Below are positions 23,922 through 33,164 of a stretch of DNA of 64,000 bases, piece by piece (position 1 is the stretch's first letter; every line of letters begins with the position of its first letter). The notes below the pieces were generated by a model. It was not told the origin of the DNA. It worked only from the letters and a program-made list of their open reading frames with translations, and did not search any database. Position numbers and translations under genes: made by a program. Origin of the DNA: Nageia nagi (taxonomy: Eukaryota; Pinophyta); NCBI GenBank assembly GCA_050084985.1, contig JBITNC010000001.1, positions 175,646,001-175,710,000 of the forward strand, given 5' to 3'.

Positions 23922-26900
23922 ATGATTACTAGAGGTTCAAAGAAAGGTGATAATATCATGGTGACCTCTCAATCATATTCTATAGTTGAAGTGGAACAAA
24001 TTAACACTAACTTGCTCTTTGTATAAGAAGAATATCTAGAGAATGCACTAGGAGTGAACTAGACTGAGATGGGAGTAATTAATCACATGGATTCATAAAG
24101 AGCTAACCCTAGCCATATTATTTTGAGGCTTAATACAGTTGAGGTGAGAAAAAAAGGAAAATTGCTTGCTCATTCAAGGAGGGATGTTATGATTGATCAG
24201 GGCTTAGCATATTATGTACCTTATGAGTCCTTCACCTACCTCGATCTCTTCTACTCTCTTGCACATATGCATCATCAAAAGGGGTAGCAAATTGGTATGT
24301 TCAAGAGCATCAAAGAGGGAGATACTACTAAGATAGTATTTAAAACATGCTAGATTACTATCCTAACTCTATTATCCAATAATTTTCTATTTCAATAGAT
24401 TGAACATTTCATGTTAAAAAATAGATTGATTTGAAAAAGGAGAAATATGATTTTTACATTAATCAAGATGAGATGCTAAGCTGGATTAGTGGGAGATATT
24501 AGGACAACAAAAAGGTAAAGCTTTTGATGATCTACCAAATATCTCTTTTTGAAATGAAAAAAGATAGAGAAGTGATGCAAGCACTCATGGTCATTTTAGG
24601 AAAGAAGACCCAGATAGAAGCAGATGAAGCCATGGTGCACATGCCCTTTAATATCTCAGAAGCCCATGTATGCTATGATTTCTTAGCTTTCATAACTAGA
24701 GAAATTAAGAGATATTTATTCAAAATAAAAAAAAAATAGATTTAAGATATTCTTCCTATCTTTGGTGGCTTTTTTTCCATCAAAATTTGGATAAACTTAT
24801 AGAGGTGGGACTCCCAATTGAGCCAACTAGTTCTAGTGCTATGATGGTGCCAATTTTGACCAAGTTGCATAGATCTTACTATGAATTTATGAACAAGTTC
24901 TATGTAATCGTAGTGAAAATTTTGATTGGAAAAATCCCTAATAGGCTACGTAAGAGCACAATAAGGGAGCTACAAGGTGGGAATAAAATCAATGATTGTA
25001 CTTCTTAAGAGATCACACCATAATTATAAGGTATGGGTATTTTGAAAAACCCTTATTTTTACCCAAGTATGTTACCCCTAATTATATTCAATAGAAATGG
25101 GTAGGTAGATTTGTGCTATAGAAAGTAAATATGGGGTTGGAGATAATTTCAAATTTATTGTAAATATACTAGCATCTACTAAAATTTCATTCTATTAGAG
25201 ATAGGATGTATAGATAGTATTACCCAATTCATTGTACAAAATTTCAAATTAGATAAGGTGGGAACTGCATGGATGTATGATCCATTATGGAAAATGAATT
25301 AGTTAATAAGGTTAAGAAAGAAACATATAGCATTCATCCTTGATACATCTAGCATTCATCCTTGATAGCAGGCCCCATATTGAGTATTTTTTAAATAAAA
25401 TGGATTAGAAGGTATAATTGTACCCAAATTAGGAATTTGTACCTCTAAATAAAGCTTGGATGGCTCTACAAGGAATAAGAAAGTATAGAAACTAGGAGAA
25501 TAAGAGATAAGATTTTCTTTTTAACCCATAGGTCCTCACCCAATTAGCATATCTTGGGTGGGGTCCTAATAAAATTCATTATTTCATAAAATTCAAATTT
25601 GAATACACCATAAAAATTCACCACATTGAAGGTGAATTGTTTAAAAAATTCAAATATGATAAATATTAGAAGGTAGAATATTCTAAAGATCCTTTGCTAG
25701 AGTTGGGATAGCCTCTTCCTCCTCATTTTTGTAAAAAACCTAATGCAAATGAGAAGATAGTGCAAGAGGAGCAAACATCTAGCATGGTTTGATTCCCAAA
25801 GAAGGGATAAGAAGATCCCTTAGACACCACCACTTCTTCCTAGGAACCATCTCCCAAAAATAAAAGAAAAATTCAAACTCTTGCTCAAAGAGAGTAGACA
25901 TTAGAGAAGGATCCAAAGCCCATTAAAAGGCTCAGGACAACTATAGCAAGGTCATAGTCACAAATGACGATACCTTCACCTTCAAAGGTAATGGAAGAAA
26001 GGTGGTCATACAAGAAGCAAAATTTTTTGATCTTAAAGATCTTAAAGAGCCACAAGATATAGAAACTGATGGTGTAGGAGAAGCCCAAGAATAATAAGAA
26101 GAAGAAACCCTAGCAAAGGAACAAATTCAGATGCAACAAAGTGGGGAAAGTGTACATGAGGTTGAAAAGATAATAACAATGGCACCTAGAGGAGGATCAA
26201 GAGATGAGGGATATGATGATAATAATGGTGAATTTAAAAAGAAATACTTTGGCCTAATGGATAAACTTGAGGAACAAGATGAGACAATAGAAGAAGCCAA
26301 ACCTGAACTAGAAGTCTAGCAATTAACTCCTCAATGGCAATCCTAACCAATTCAACAAGATGAGACACCTATTGCAAGTAAAATTGTTTCCACTTATTCA
26401 TTTATTCCTATTGCCTCATAAAAGGAAATAAAACCTATTTTTTCTACATAAATTGTAGAGCCCATTTATTGGAAAACTTTTTTAATAAATCTCCTATGCT
26501 CTCTAAGAAATAATCAAGAATTTTGAGCAAATTAATAGAGATAGAAGATATGAAAATTGCTCAAATGCCTTTCAAAGAAGGGCATCTAGATCTGACTCCC
26601 ATGGTTGTAATAAATGTAAATATGCAGAGTGCACTAGCTATTGATCAATCCAAGTTTTTGGTGAACACTTCAATGGTAGTTAGAAAGAGTCTTCAATCAA
26701 TGGAGACTAAAATAGAAAAAATAAATAAGAATATTGATCAATATAAGAAGGACTACTCTCTTAAGGATAAGACAATAGCTGGGTTGTAGAATAAGAATAA
26801 AGATTTGATTATAAAGCTTAAGTAAAAAATAGAATTTGATAAGAGCATGGCACCATCAAAAGATGAGATAGACACTACAAACTAAGTAATAGAAGAAATT

Positions 26901-27746
26901 AAATCTCAATCTACAATTGTGGATGCTTAGAAAATAAAATACATTAAGGTTGAGATGTAGATAGTTAGTACAACAAATAAAGTTCTATCAAAAGATAATG
27001 CAAAGTTATTACTGCTAATGAAGAATTTTACAAAATCCTTGGTAAAACAAGTTGGTGATAGAATGATAACATTATTGCACTTGCATCTACTCAAGGAGGA
27101 AGCTATACAAGCCATTAAAGAATTTCATGCTCAAAGTGCTCTTCATAAGCTAGCTCTAGATATACCTAGAAAAGTTTTAGAAAGGATGCAAGTCTAATTA
27201 AGAATAGTGACTAAAAAGGAGTTCACTATAATCTCCTCCAAGCCTAAATAGTCATATAAAAAAAGAATCCAAGAAATTTGTGATCTTCAGAGTTTAGCAT
27301 TCAACATGGACATAAATAAACACTAGCTCATAATAGAGTTGGAATTTATTAACAAATTCTTTAATTATTTAGTTGAAATAAAAGCTCCAAAAATATGGGA
27401 AGAATAGAATGTATAAGGTAGTGCTACCAAGTGGGTAGCCAATACCCTTCAATTTTTGAAGCAATCTTTTTTTGAGACACAAATCTCAAATTTGTAGTAA
27501 ATAAATGAGTTGGCTCATGAAGCCACTGTAAAGTTTTTACATGTTAGAAAGCTAAATAATGTCTTGGAAGGGTTCAGAGTAGATACTATGAATATTAAGG
27601 TATCACTCATCCTTTCATAACCTGATTACAAAGAATTGAGTGAACTAAATAAAAGGATGTAGGCATTCCTCCCTCCAAACATGATGGTAGCAATTGAGAC
27701 TGCAACTAGATCCACTTCTAGGCAAGCTACTAGGAGCAGCAGTTGA
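23922..27746 (+). pseudogene. E3 sense accessory region, coiled-coil C-terminus (unrecognised)
   Basis: I do not recognise the family. An ATG at 23922 opens MITRGSKKGDNIMVTSQSYS. Later readable parts are a globular-looking piece at 24524-25008 (MPFNISEAHVCYDFLAFITREIKRY; landmarks SEAHVCYDF, GLPIEPTSSSAM). An acidic Glu-rich part lies at about 26090-26320, and a Lys/Glu/Ile-rich region at 26523-27120 (MSKLIEIEDMK, SMETKIEKINKNIDQYKKDY) has heptad-like spacing. The frame ends ...SRQATRSSS with TGA at 27744-27746, 50 bp before the 3' LTR. It lies in sense orientation after integrase and has no counterpart in E1 or E2. Many stops and several frameshifts are present. Confidence 0.5.
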
Positions 27747-27795
27747 TGAGTTCTTTTCTCTAGTAGGTGAATACTCCTAACAACTACCAAAATAT

Positions 27796-29740
27796 TATAT
27801 TCCTCCATAATAACACTCAAAATTTAGGTAATTTCACTATTCTTCATTATTTATTATTTCATTATTTAATACCTAAGAGCTATGTATATAAGAGTACCTA
27901 GGGGAACACTATTCTTTTAGAGTCTTCATGACTTATAAGATTTTTGTATAAATTTGTCCCCTCTTCTCATTTCTTTTTCTTAGATTTTAAAGAGTCATTT
28001 TTTTAGTAAATAAAGTCACTCGAGAGTTTTTTCATTCTTTAGTACCCAGTAATTATGTAAATAAGGTTACCCATGAGTTATGTCAATGAGACTTGTGTCA
28101 ATTTTATATTCTTTTATACTTTACTAACTAGGAGTTGAGAGTCCCTAGGAATCATGTCATCTTCTCCAAGTATACTCAAGAAGTCATGGATGTAAAATCT
28201 CCAAGATTATATTTATTACCATTAGAGTCTTTAGAAATTATTAGCACAAATATCCAAAAGTTATACATATTTAGAGTTCCATTTTTGAAGAATAACAATA
28301 GCGCTTAGGGATTTTGAAGGATGATGTCATAATTTTGATCAAAATTAGCAGGTCCTAGAACAAGGAATGGTAGGTGAAGATTTTTTAAGAACATTAATAG
28401 AGCTTGGTGATTTCAAAAGGTGACATCACATTTTTTAATGAAAATTAATAGGTCCTAAAGAAATCAAAATCTTGATAAAGCATGCTAGTTCTGGGAGATG
28501 ACATCATGATTTTTGGCTAAAATCAGTGGGTCTTAGTTGAATCAAAATATAAATAGTACCCAAGGATTTCAAAAGGTGATGTCACATGTTTTTGTGCAAA
28601 TCAATGGATCTAGAAGAAGCAAATCATTAACAGAGCTTGGAAGAGCATAGAGCCTACCAAGGAAGTAAAAGAGTAGTGCATGAGAAAGAACACCTAGGTC
28701 CACTTCATCTTAAGTGTTTGACCATTGGGGTCTTGTCAATGTGTTGACACCAACTCATTTCCACATAACAGTGTCAATTATTCTTGATTCAAACAAACAA
28801 AATGTCTACCAACCAACATTACTCTGATTGCAAACATCCATAGTAGAGATCATAAAGAGTGTAGTGAAGTAGATGGAGGCTAATAAAGCATACAACCAAA
28901 TTGTACCAATCAATGTGCAATCAAATAACTACTCAATTAACTATAGTGCTACCTTCCATTATCAATAATGTTATATTCAATTAGCTACAAGATTAAGTAA
29001 GGAGCAGTCAATAACATGTTAGAAAGATTTCAGCTCTATGGACATGGCTGACCAAAAGTTACAAATCCCCAAAATGTTTAGATAGTTGATGTTGTTTAGT
29101 ATTTTTTTCATTATATAATCTAGCATAGTTGTAACATTTATATAAATAGTGCTAATGTAGTTATTTCATTCAATGCTAGTAGTAATGTACATTAATGAGA
29201 TCCAACCACCCAAAGGGGGGAAGTTGTATAAATAGCTAGTTTTTAGAAATTAAAAAGGTCATATATTTTAGCAAATTTTCCCTAATCTATAAGTGCAATT
29301 CACATATGATAATGCAAATAGACAATGCTTTACTTTATTGTAACAAACTGGTTGTTATTACTTTTGTGAATGTTATGTGTGGAATGTTTTCTTCAAATTA
29401 TGGCTATGTATTATGATTATGAGGCCCCAAGTGCAAGATAGTCTACTATTCTTAATCTTGGATATGGATTGCTACCTGTGCTACAATGCTTGGGTTGTGA
29501 ATTTCCTATTTTAGTTTTTTATTTAGTAATCCTTTTCTTGTAACTCTTCATCTTTTTATTCCTTTCCTGTTACTTTTGACCTTAAAAATAGATAGGAACT
29601 GGCTTATAAACCAAAGATTGAGTAGAAAATCAACATGAGCACATCTCCACCACCTTCTGCTCTTTTAAGGAACCTACTATTGTAGGAAGTGGAGAACACG
29701 ACTAGACCAAACCCTTGAGGTTATGCTATACTGATCATTA
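27796..29740 (+). repeat. E3 3' LTR
   Basis: It matches 15354-17305 throughout, including the four octamer repeats, the TATA box (29227-29234) and the end (gaggttatgctatactgatc). No clear polypurine tract precedes it: the 50 bp before it read caactaccaaaatatta and similar. It is followed by acaag, the target-site copy. Confidence 0.88.
28322..28584 (+). promoter_or_regulatory. Four TGATGTCA/TGACATCA octamers in E3 U3 (3' LTR)
   Basis: Octamers lie at 28322-28329 (TGATGTCA), 28421-28428 (TGACATCA), 28499-28506 (TGACATCA) and 28577-28584 (TGATGTCA). The second differs from its 5' LTR partner (TGATGTCA at 15984) in the way expected if each LTR lost a different strand's cytosine from one ancestral TGACGTCA. 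Confidence 0.65.
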
Positions 29741-29963
29741 ACAAGCTCAACACATTGTTATATTGAAAATAGTCATTTTTTAAGTATATCTAAATTTTTT
29801 TTCAAAACACATTAAATATTAAATGAAAACACATTTTATCATAATTTGATAGATCAAAATTTTGACTTACATAAGAAATTGAGTTAAAATTTCTATCACA
29901 AAAAGCTTTAAAGACAATTATATAAAATAATAATTTAAAGCTTTCCATTCTATGTTTTTGAAC

Positions 29964-30005
29964 TATTAACCTCATGTTTGGTTAATAATTCAAAAAGAGG
30001 AAAAA
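29964..30005 (+). other. E1 pre-LTR hairpin and polypurine tract
   Basis: tattaacc (29964-29971) pairs with ggttaata (29980-29987) over an 8-nt loop. It is followed by caaaaagaggaaaaa (29991-30005), the polypurine tract that would prime plus-strand DNA. The E2 counterpart at 47187-47231 keeps the stem with one paired C-G/T-A exchange. Confidence 0.65.
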
Positions 30006-30394
30006 TGTAGACATTGAAATACAATCCACTTATACATTAAAAAATCAAAAGACTTAAAACACTAATGATTAGGATACAATTGTTGGTGATTAGTAAAGGT
30101 TACTGGTATTTGCTTATGATCATCGATGACTTTGTAATGGAAAAATAAAATACAAAAAGTAGAAGATGAACTATAAGTTTCATCTTCTTTAAGAAACTAG
30201 GGATAGAAAGGGTTAGTCATTACCAACATTAGTACCAGATGCATAAGCCATTCTCTATTTTGAGCCAGTAGTAAAATTTGACCCAATATTTCTAGCCTTG
30301 AAGAATTCCACAAGTACCCATTAGAAAATCTATAAATACCTATAGCAAATAGATAATAGGAACAAAAAAAAAATCAAAGTAAACTTATGCTATT
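30006..30394 (+). repeat. E1 3' LTR, 5' part
   Basis: It starts tgtagacatt directly after the polypurine tract (E2 LTR: tgtagacacc). It includes degenerate copies of the 20-bp motif (about 30082-30140) and a TATA box in ctataaata near 30330. It is interrupted by E2 at 30394/30395; the remainder is at 48045-48452. Confidence 0.78.
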
Positions 30395-30585
30395 GTGTAG
30401 ACACCTAAAAATGTCCCTCTTTAACTAAGTAAACATTGGAATAATCATAACTCATTGTGACAACATAAAATAGGTTTAGAAACCATATTATTGGATAGCT
30501 CTCATCGAGTACATACAAAACGGGTGATCACATGACCCCTTTTTGGTAAAATTTAGCTATTAGGCGGTCATTTTAATATTGTTAA

Positions 30586-30663
30586 CCAGTCATCAATGAC
30601 CTAAACCAATCACTGACATTTTGATCCAATCGCTGGCATTCATCTTCTAGTCATCGGTGACTC
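30586..30663 (-). promoter_or_regulatory. 20-bp motif array in E2 U3
   Basis: Four units start at about 30586, 30606, 30626 and 30647: ccagtcatcaatgacc, ccaatcactgacattt, ccaatcgctggcattc and ctagtcatcggtgact. Read on the minus strand the core is AATGYCRGYGAYTGG. The array lies about 140 bp upstream of the TATA box. The same motif recurs at 31381-31520 and 46661-46755. Confidence 0.65.
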
Positions 30664-30802
30664 TGTAATAGCCGAACACAAAAAACCAAAAGAAAGTTGA
30701 AACATTTCGCTCTTCCAAGATGATGTGGCTAGAGGGGGTCAGTTATGACCTACAGTGGCTCTTCACTTCTCCTTACCTACCTTGGAACGTCTCACCTAAA
30801 AA

Positions 30803-30812
30803 TCTATAAATA
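30803..30812 (+). promoter_or_regulatory. TATA box of E2 5' LTR
   Basis: tctataaata fits a plant core promoter. It is matched by E1's ttagaaaatctataaatacc in the same LTR context, and it lies inside the block deleted from E2's 3' LTR. Confidence 0.65.
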
Positions 30813-31244
30813 CAAGCTAATATAAAGCAATAGGTAGTCATCTAAAAAGAGAAATTTTAACCTAATTTTGAAGTAGGGTAATGCTGCCAAAATCTTGTGA
30901 GCTCATACCTTTTATTGTTTTATGCTAGTTTCATTTTAATACATGTCATACATAGATGCTTTGATGTTATTGTCTTTTACATGTGTGTAGGATTTACAGG
31001 TTATCCATATCAAAGAAAAAAGCAAGCAACTCAAAACAATGAAGATCTAACAATCTCATTTTGGCACATAGCATTTGTAAAAGTCCCTTTCAAGGGCAAA
31101 TTGTAGTTTGAACTAAAAATCAATATCATTTTACAATTACAACATGTTTATCTATTTTACATAATTTGAGGTTCAGTGAAGATTTAAGAATAATTTGTAT
31201 TACATGTTATTCTACATTCTAGCTTTATTTTCACTGCAACATTC

Positions 31245-31263
31245 TGGCACTAGAAGGAGGGCC
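31245..31263 (+). other. Putative E2 primer-binding site
   Basis: tggcactagaaggagggcc starts 6 nt after the LTR end with the expected TGG. Minus-strand DNA synthesis would start here from a tRNA 3' end. I cannot identify the tRNA by eye. Confidence 0.5.
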
Positions 31264-31380
31264 CTTCCATTATTGATAAGGAGGTTTTTTGTTTATGTTA
31301 AACTAATTTTACCTTTCTGTTATCTGGTATTTTTCTAAATACTGAATTTAAATTTTGTGATCTACACTCTATTGTAGAAA

Positions 31381-31520
31381 TGCCAATGATTGGAATCAGA
31401 TGCCAGCAACTGGAAAGGAATGCCAGTGACTCTGATAGAGTTTTACTAAATGCCAGTGACTAGTATAGAATGCCAGCAACTCAGAATAAATGCCAACATT
31501 CTCTATGTAAACACCGATGA
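31381..31520 (+). repeat. 20-bp motif array in E2 leader
   Basis: tgccaatgattgg, tgccagcaactgg, tgccagtgactct, tgccagtgactag, tgccagcaactca and tgccaacatt start at 31381, 31401, 31421, 31451, 31471 and 31491. Spacings are 20, 20, 30, 20 and 20. Orientation is opposite to the array in the LTR. Confidence 0.75.
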
Positions 31521-31722
31521 CTCAAACTCCAGGTCATTTTTATCTCTTTTGGTATATCTAAAAACAAAAATGTACAAAATAAATTTAAGGATACTTTTGA
31601 TTGTGATTCCTTTTGCCTAGAATGCATATAAGAATGGGTAGAAAAGATTAAAATGCATATTTTTTATCAATTTATTTTATATAAAATGTTATCTATTTAT
31701 TTTCATGTTTTGGGTGAAGGGT

Positions 31723-31930
31723 ACGTACACATTAATAATTTTTATCTTGTCTACTTATGCTCTCCCTTGACACTTCGTGCGATCTAAGGTGACTAGAATA
31801 GACTTGATAAGAAGGAGTAATTAATTACGTACACATTAATACTTTTTATCTTGTCTACTTATGCTCTCCCTTTGTGCTTCGTGCGATCTAAGGTGACCAG
31901 AATAGACTTGATAAGAAGGAGTAATTAATT
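31723..31930 (+). repeat. 104-bp tandem duplication in E2 leader
   Basis: 31723-31826 and 31827-31930 both start acgtacacattaat and end gaaggagtaattaatt. They differ at only a few positions (ttgacac against ttgtgc in the middle). Each copy contains imperfect arms ttatcttgtcta and tagacttgataa around the loop block tatgctctccc...gatctaaggtgac. Confidence 0.9.
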
Positions 31931-31989
31931 TTTCTTTTCTTTCACATTCACACTACCATTAATTAAGTTAATTTATCTTCACATAATGA

Positions 31990-32007
31990 CCTCTTACTAG
32001 TAAGAGG
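31990..32007 (+). other. 18-bp perfect palindrome in E2 leader
   Basis: cctcttactagtaagagg is its own reverse complement. Its half-site is the stem of the loop-bearing hairpin at 32391-32454, so it is the same module without the loop. A palindrome in the leader RNA could serve for dimer formation, by inference. Confidence 0.7.
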
Positions 32008-32163
32008 AGGCAATTTACTACACATAAATACTTCCACAATTAGAAGGAGTAAATGAATCACACTTAATTTGGAATGAACCTAAAGGAAATAAGTCAGGTT
32101 TTTTGGTAGCGTAAATCATATTAAAAGGGTTAATTAATTGGATGGGTTTGAATACACTAAGTA

Positions 32164-32239
32164 CTTTCACTTAACAAAGTATGCTCTCACTTTTGCGCTT
32201 CAAGCGATCCTAAGTGATCAGAAATAAGTTAAGTGAAAG
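32164..32239 (+). other. 12-bp stem, 52-nt loop hairpin in E2 leader
   Basis: ctttcacttaac (32164-32175) pairs perfectly with gttaagtgaaag (32228-32239). The loop starts aaagtatgctctc and contains gcgatcctaagtgatcag, related to the loops of the two 104-bp copies, though the stem sequence is different. Confidence 0.65.
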
Positions 32240-32390
32240 AGGTAAAATTTATTCATATTTTATTTGGAGATATACTTCACATTAACACTCTTAAAGAGGT
32301 CTACCCTTACCACTCCATTGGAGGTCAAAGGGAGGTGACTCTTGGAGGAGTAATTAAACCTCACTTAATTAATTTATCTACACTTAATGG

Positions 32391-32454
32391 CTTTTTACTA
32401 AGTCTACTCTTACCACTCCATTGGAGGTCGAAGAGATATGCGACTAGTAAAAAG
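32391..32454 (+). other. Leader stem-loop, E2 copy
   Basis: ctttttactaagtc (32391-32404) pairs with gactagtaaaaag (32442-32454), one base bulged. The E1 copy at 424-488 has C-G where this has T-A. Confidence 0.65.
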
Positions 32455-33164
32455 AGGAAATTTATCACATATAAAACTTCCATAGCTAGAAGGAGTTAAT
32501 GAACATCATTAATAGGTTGGATAATTGATCACATTATAATTAAAAAGAACAATGGGGTTTTATTAAGGTCAAGATTCACTTAAAATAAACTTGGATTACA
32601 TCACATTAAGATAAGATAAGTAAATGGACATGAATGTTTGGGAGGGTAGTATGCATAAATGTACTTTCTTTATTTAATTACATTTCATAAGGCCTTAAAG
32701 GAATAATTGAACATTAACGAGTTGGATGTCACTACCAATAGTTAATTCTTACTTCTTTGTACCCACCGACATAACACACTTGAAGCCATAGAGCCAATTA
32801 CGCTTGGAGGTAATGACCAAGGTGACTCTCCTTTAGGTAGGAGTCAAAAAAGGAGACTCTTCTAGAACCAAGCTAAAAGCCATAGAAACTTGTAAACATT
32901 ACCTAGAATTACCCAACATACCTTGTTTAACACTTGACTAGTCAAAACAAACTAGGAAAATTAAAAAGATTAAAAATGAATAACTCACATTGTTCATTTA
33001 ACTTAGACATTAAAAATATGTGAAAAAGATAAAGAAGATAATCACATCATTAGAAGTAACTTTGCATATAGGATGTTTGTGCATTAAATTGTTTTCCCAA
33101 AAACGTAATATAAAAGATAAAAATAGAGTTTCTTTTTACGATGCTTGTTTACAATATCTAGAAA

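Larger units (their letters stand above)
15354..29740 (+). mobile_element. E3: Tat-like Ty3/gypsy element of a second family, nested in E1
   Basis: The element is 14.4 kb with two LTRs of about 1.95 kb in direct orientation. It is flanked by ataag (15349-15353) and acaag (29741-29745), a 5-bp target duplication with one change. Internal order is gag, protease, archaeal-type RNase H, RT, RNase H, integrase, then a long sense accessory region. E1 sequence continues across it. All coding regions carry stops and frameshifts. Terminal dinucleotides are partly eroded: the 3' LTR starts ta instead of tg, and both ends read ...atca(a/t)ta. Confidence 0.88.
29741..30394 (+). mobile_element. E1, second segment: end of internal region and start of 3' LTR
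   Basis: The segment resumes E1 after E3 with acaagctcaacacattg, matching E2 at 46992-47010. It runs through a hairpin and polypurine tract to the LTR start at 30006. It is cut at 30394 by E2. Confidence 0.85.
30396..31238 (+). repeat. E2 5' LTR
   Basis: It is 843 bp, from tgtagacacc to cactgca. U3 carries the inverted 20-bp motif array (30586-30663). The TATA box is at 30805-30812, and R/U5 includes caaagaaaaaagcaagcaac. It matches the 3' LTR at 47232-47829 with a few percent mismatches by eye, apart from a 255-bp block missing there. The short ORF at 30897-31106 lies across R/U5 and is not a gene. Confidence 0.9.
31264..33164 (+). other. E2 leader between primer site and gag
   Basis: This 1.9-kb stretch has no convincing gene. 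It is built of repeats and stem-loops: a 20-bp motif array (31381-31520), a 104-bp tandem duplication (31723-31930), a palindrome (31990-32007) and two long-loop hairpins (32164-32239 and 32391-32454). Two homologous blocks of about 150 bp (near 31950-32090 and 32360-32510) share ttaattaatttatct, a ctt-tac hairpin and cttcca..ctagaaggag. Such leaders usually hold packaging and dimerisation signals. Confidence 0.65.

Noticed and set aside
30897-31106. 69-codon ORF in the E2 5' LTR
   Set aside because: It spans R/U5, which is transcript leader. The same sequence in the 3' LTR is deleted on its left side and nothing suggests protein conservation.
31381-31520. Short regularly spaced repeats considered as a CRISPR-like array
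   Set aside because: Repeats are degenerate, the spacing leaves no real spacers, and the host is a plant retroelement; the motif also occurs in the LTR.
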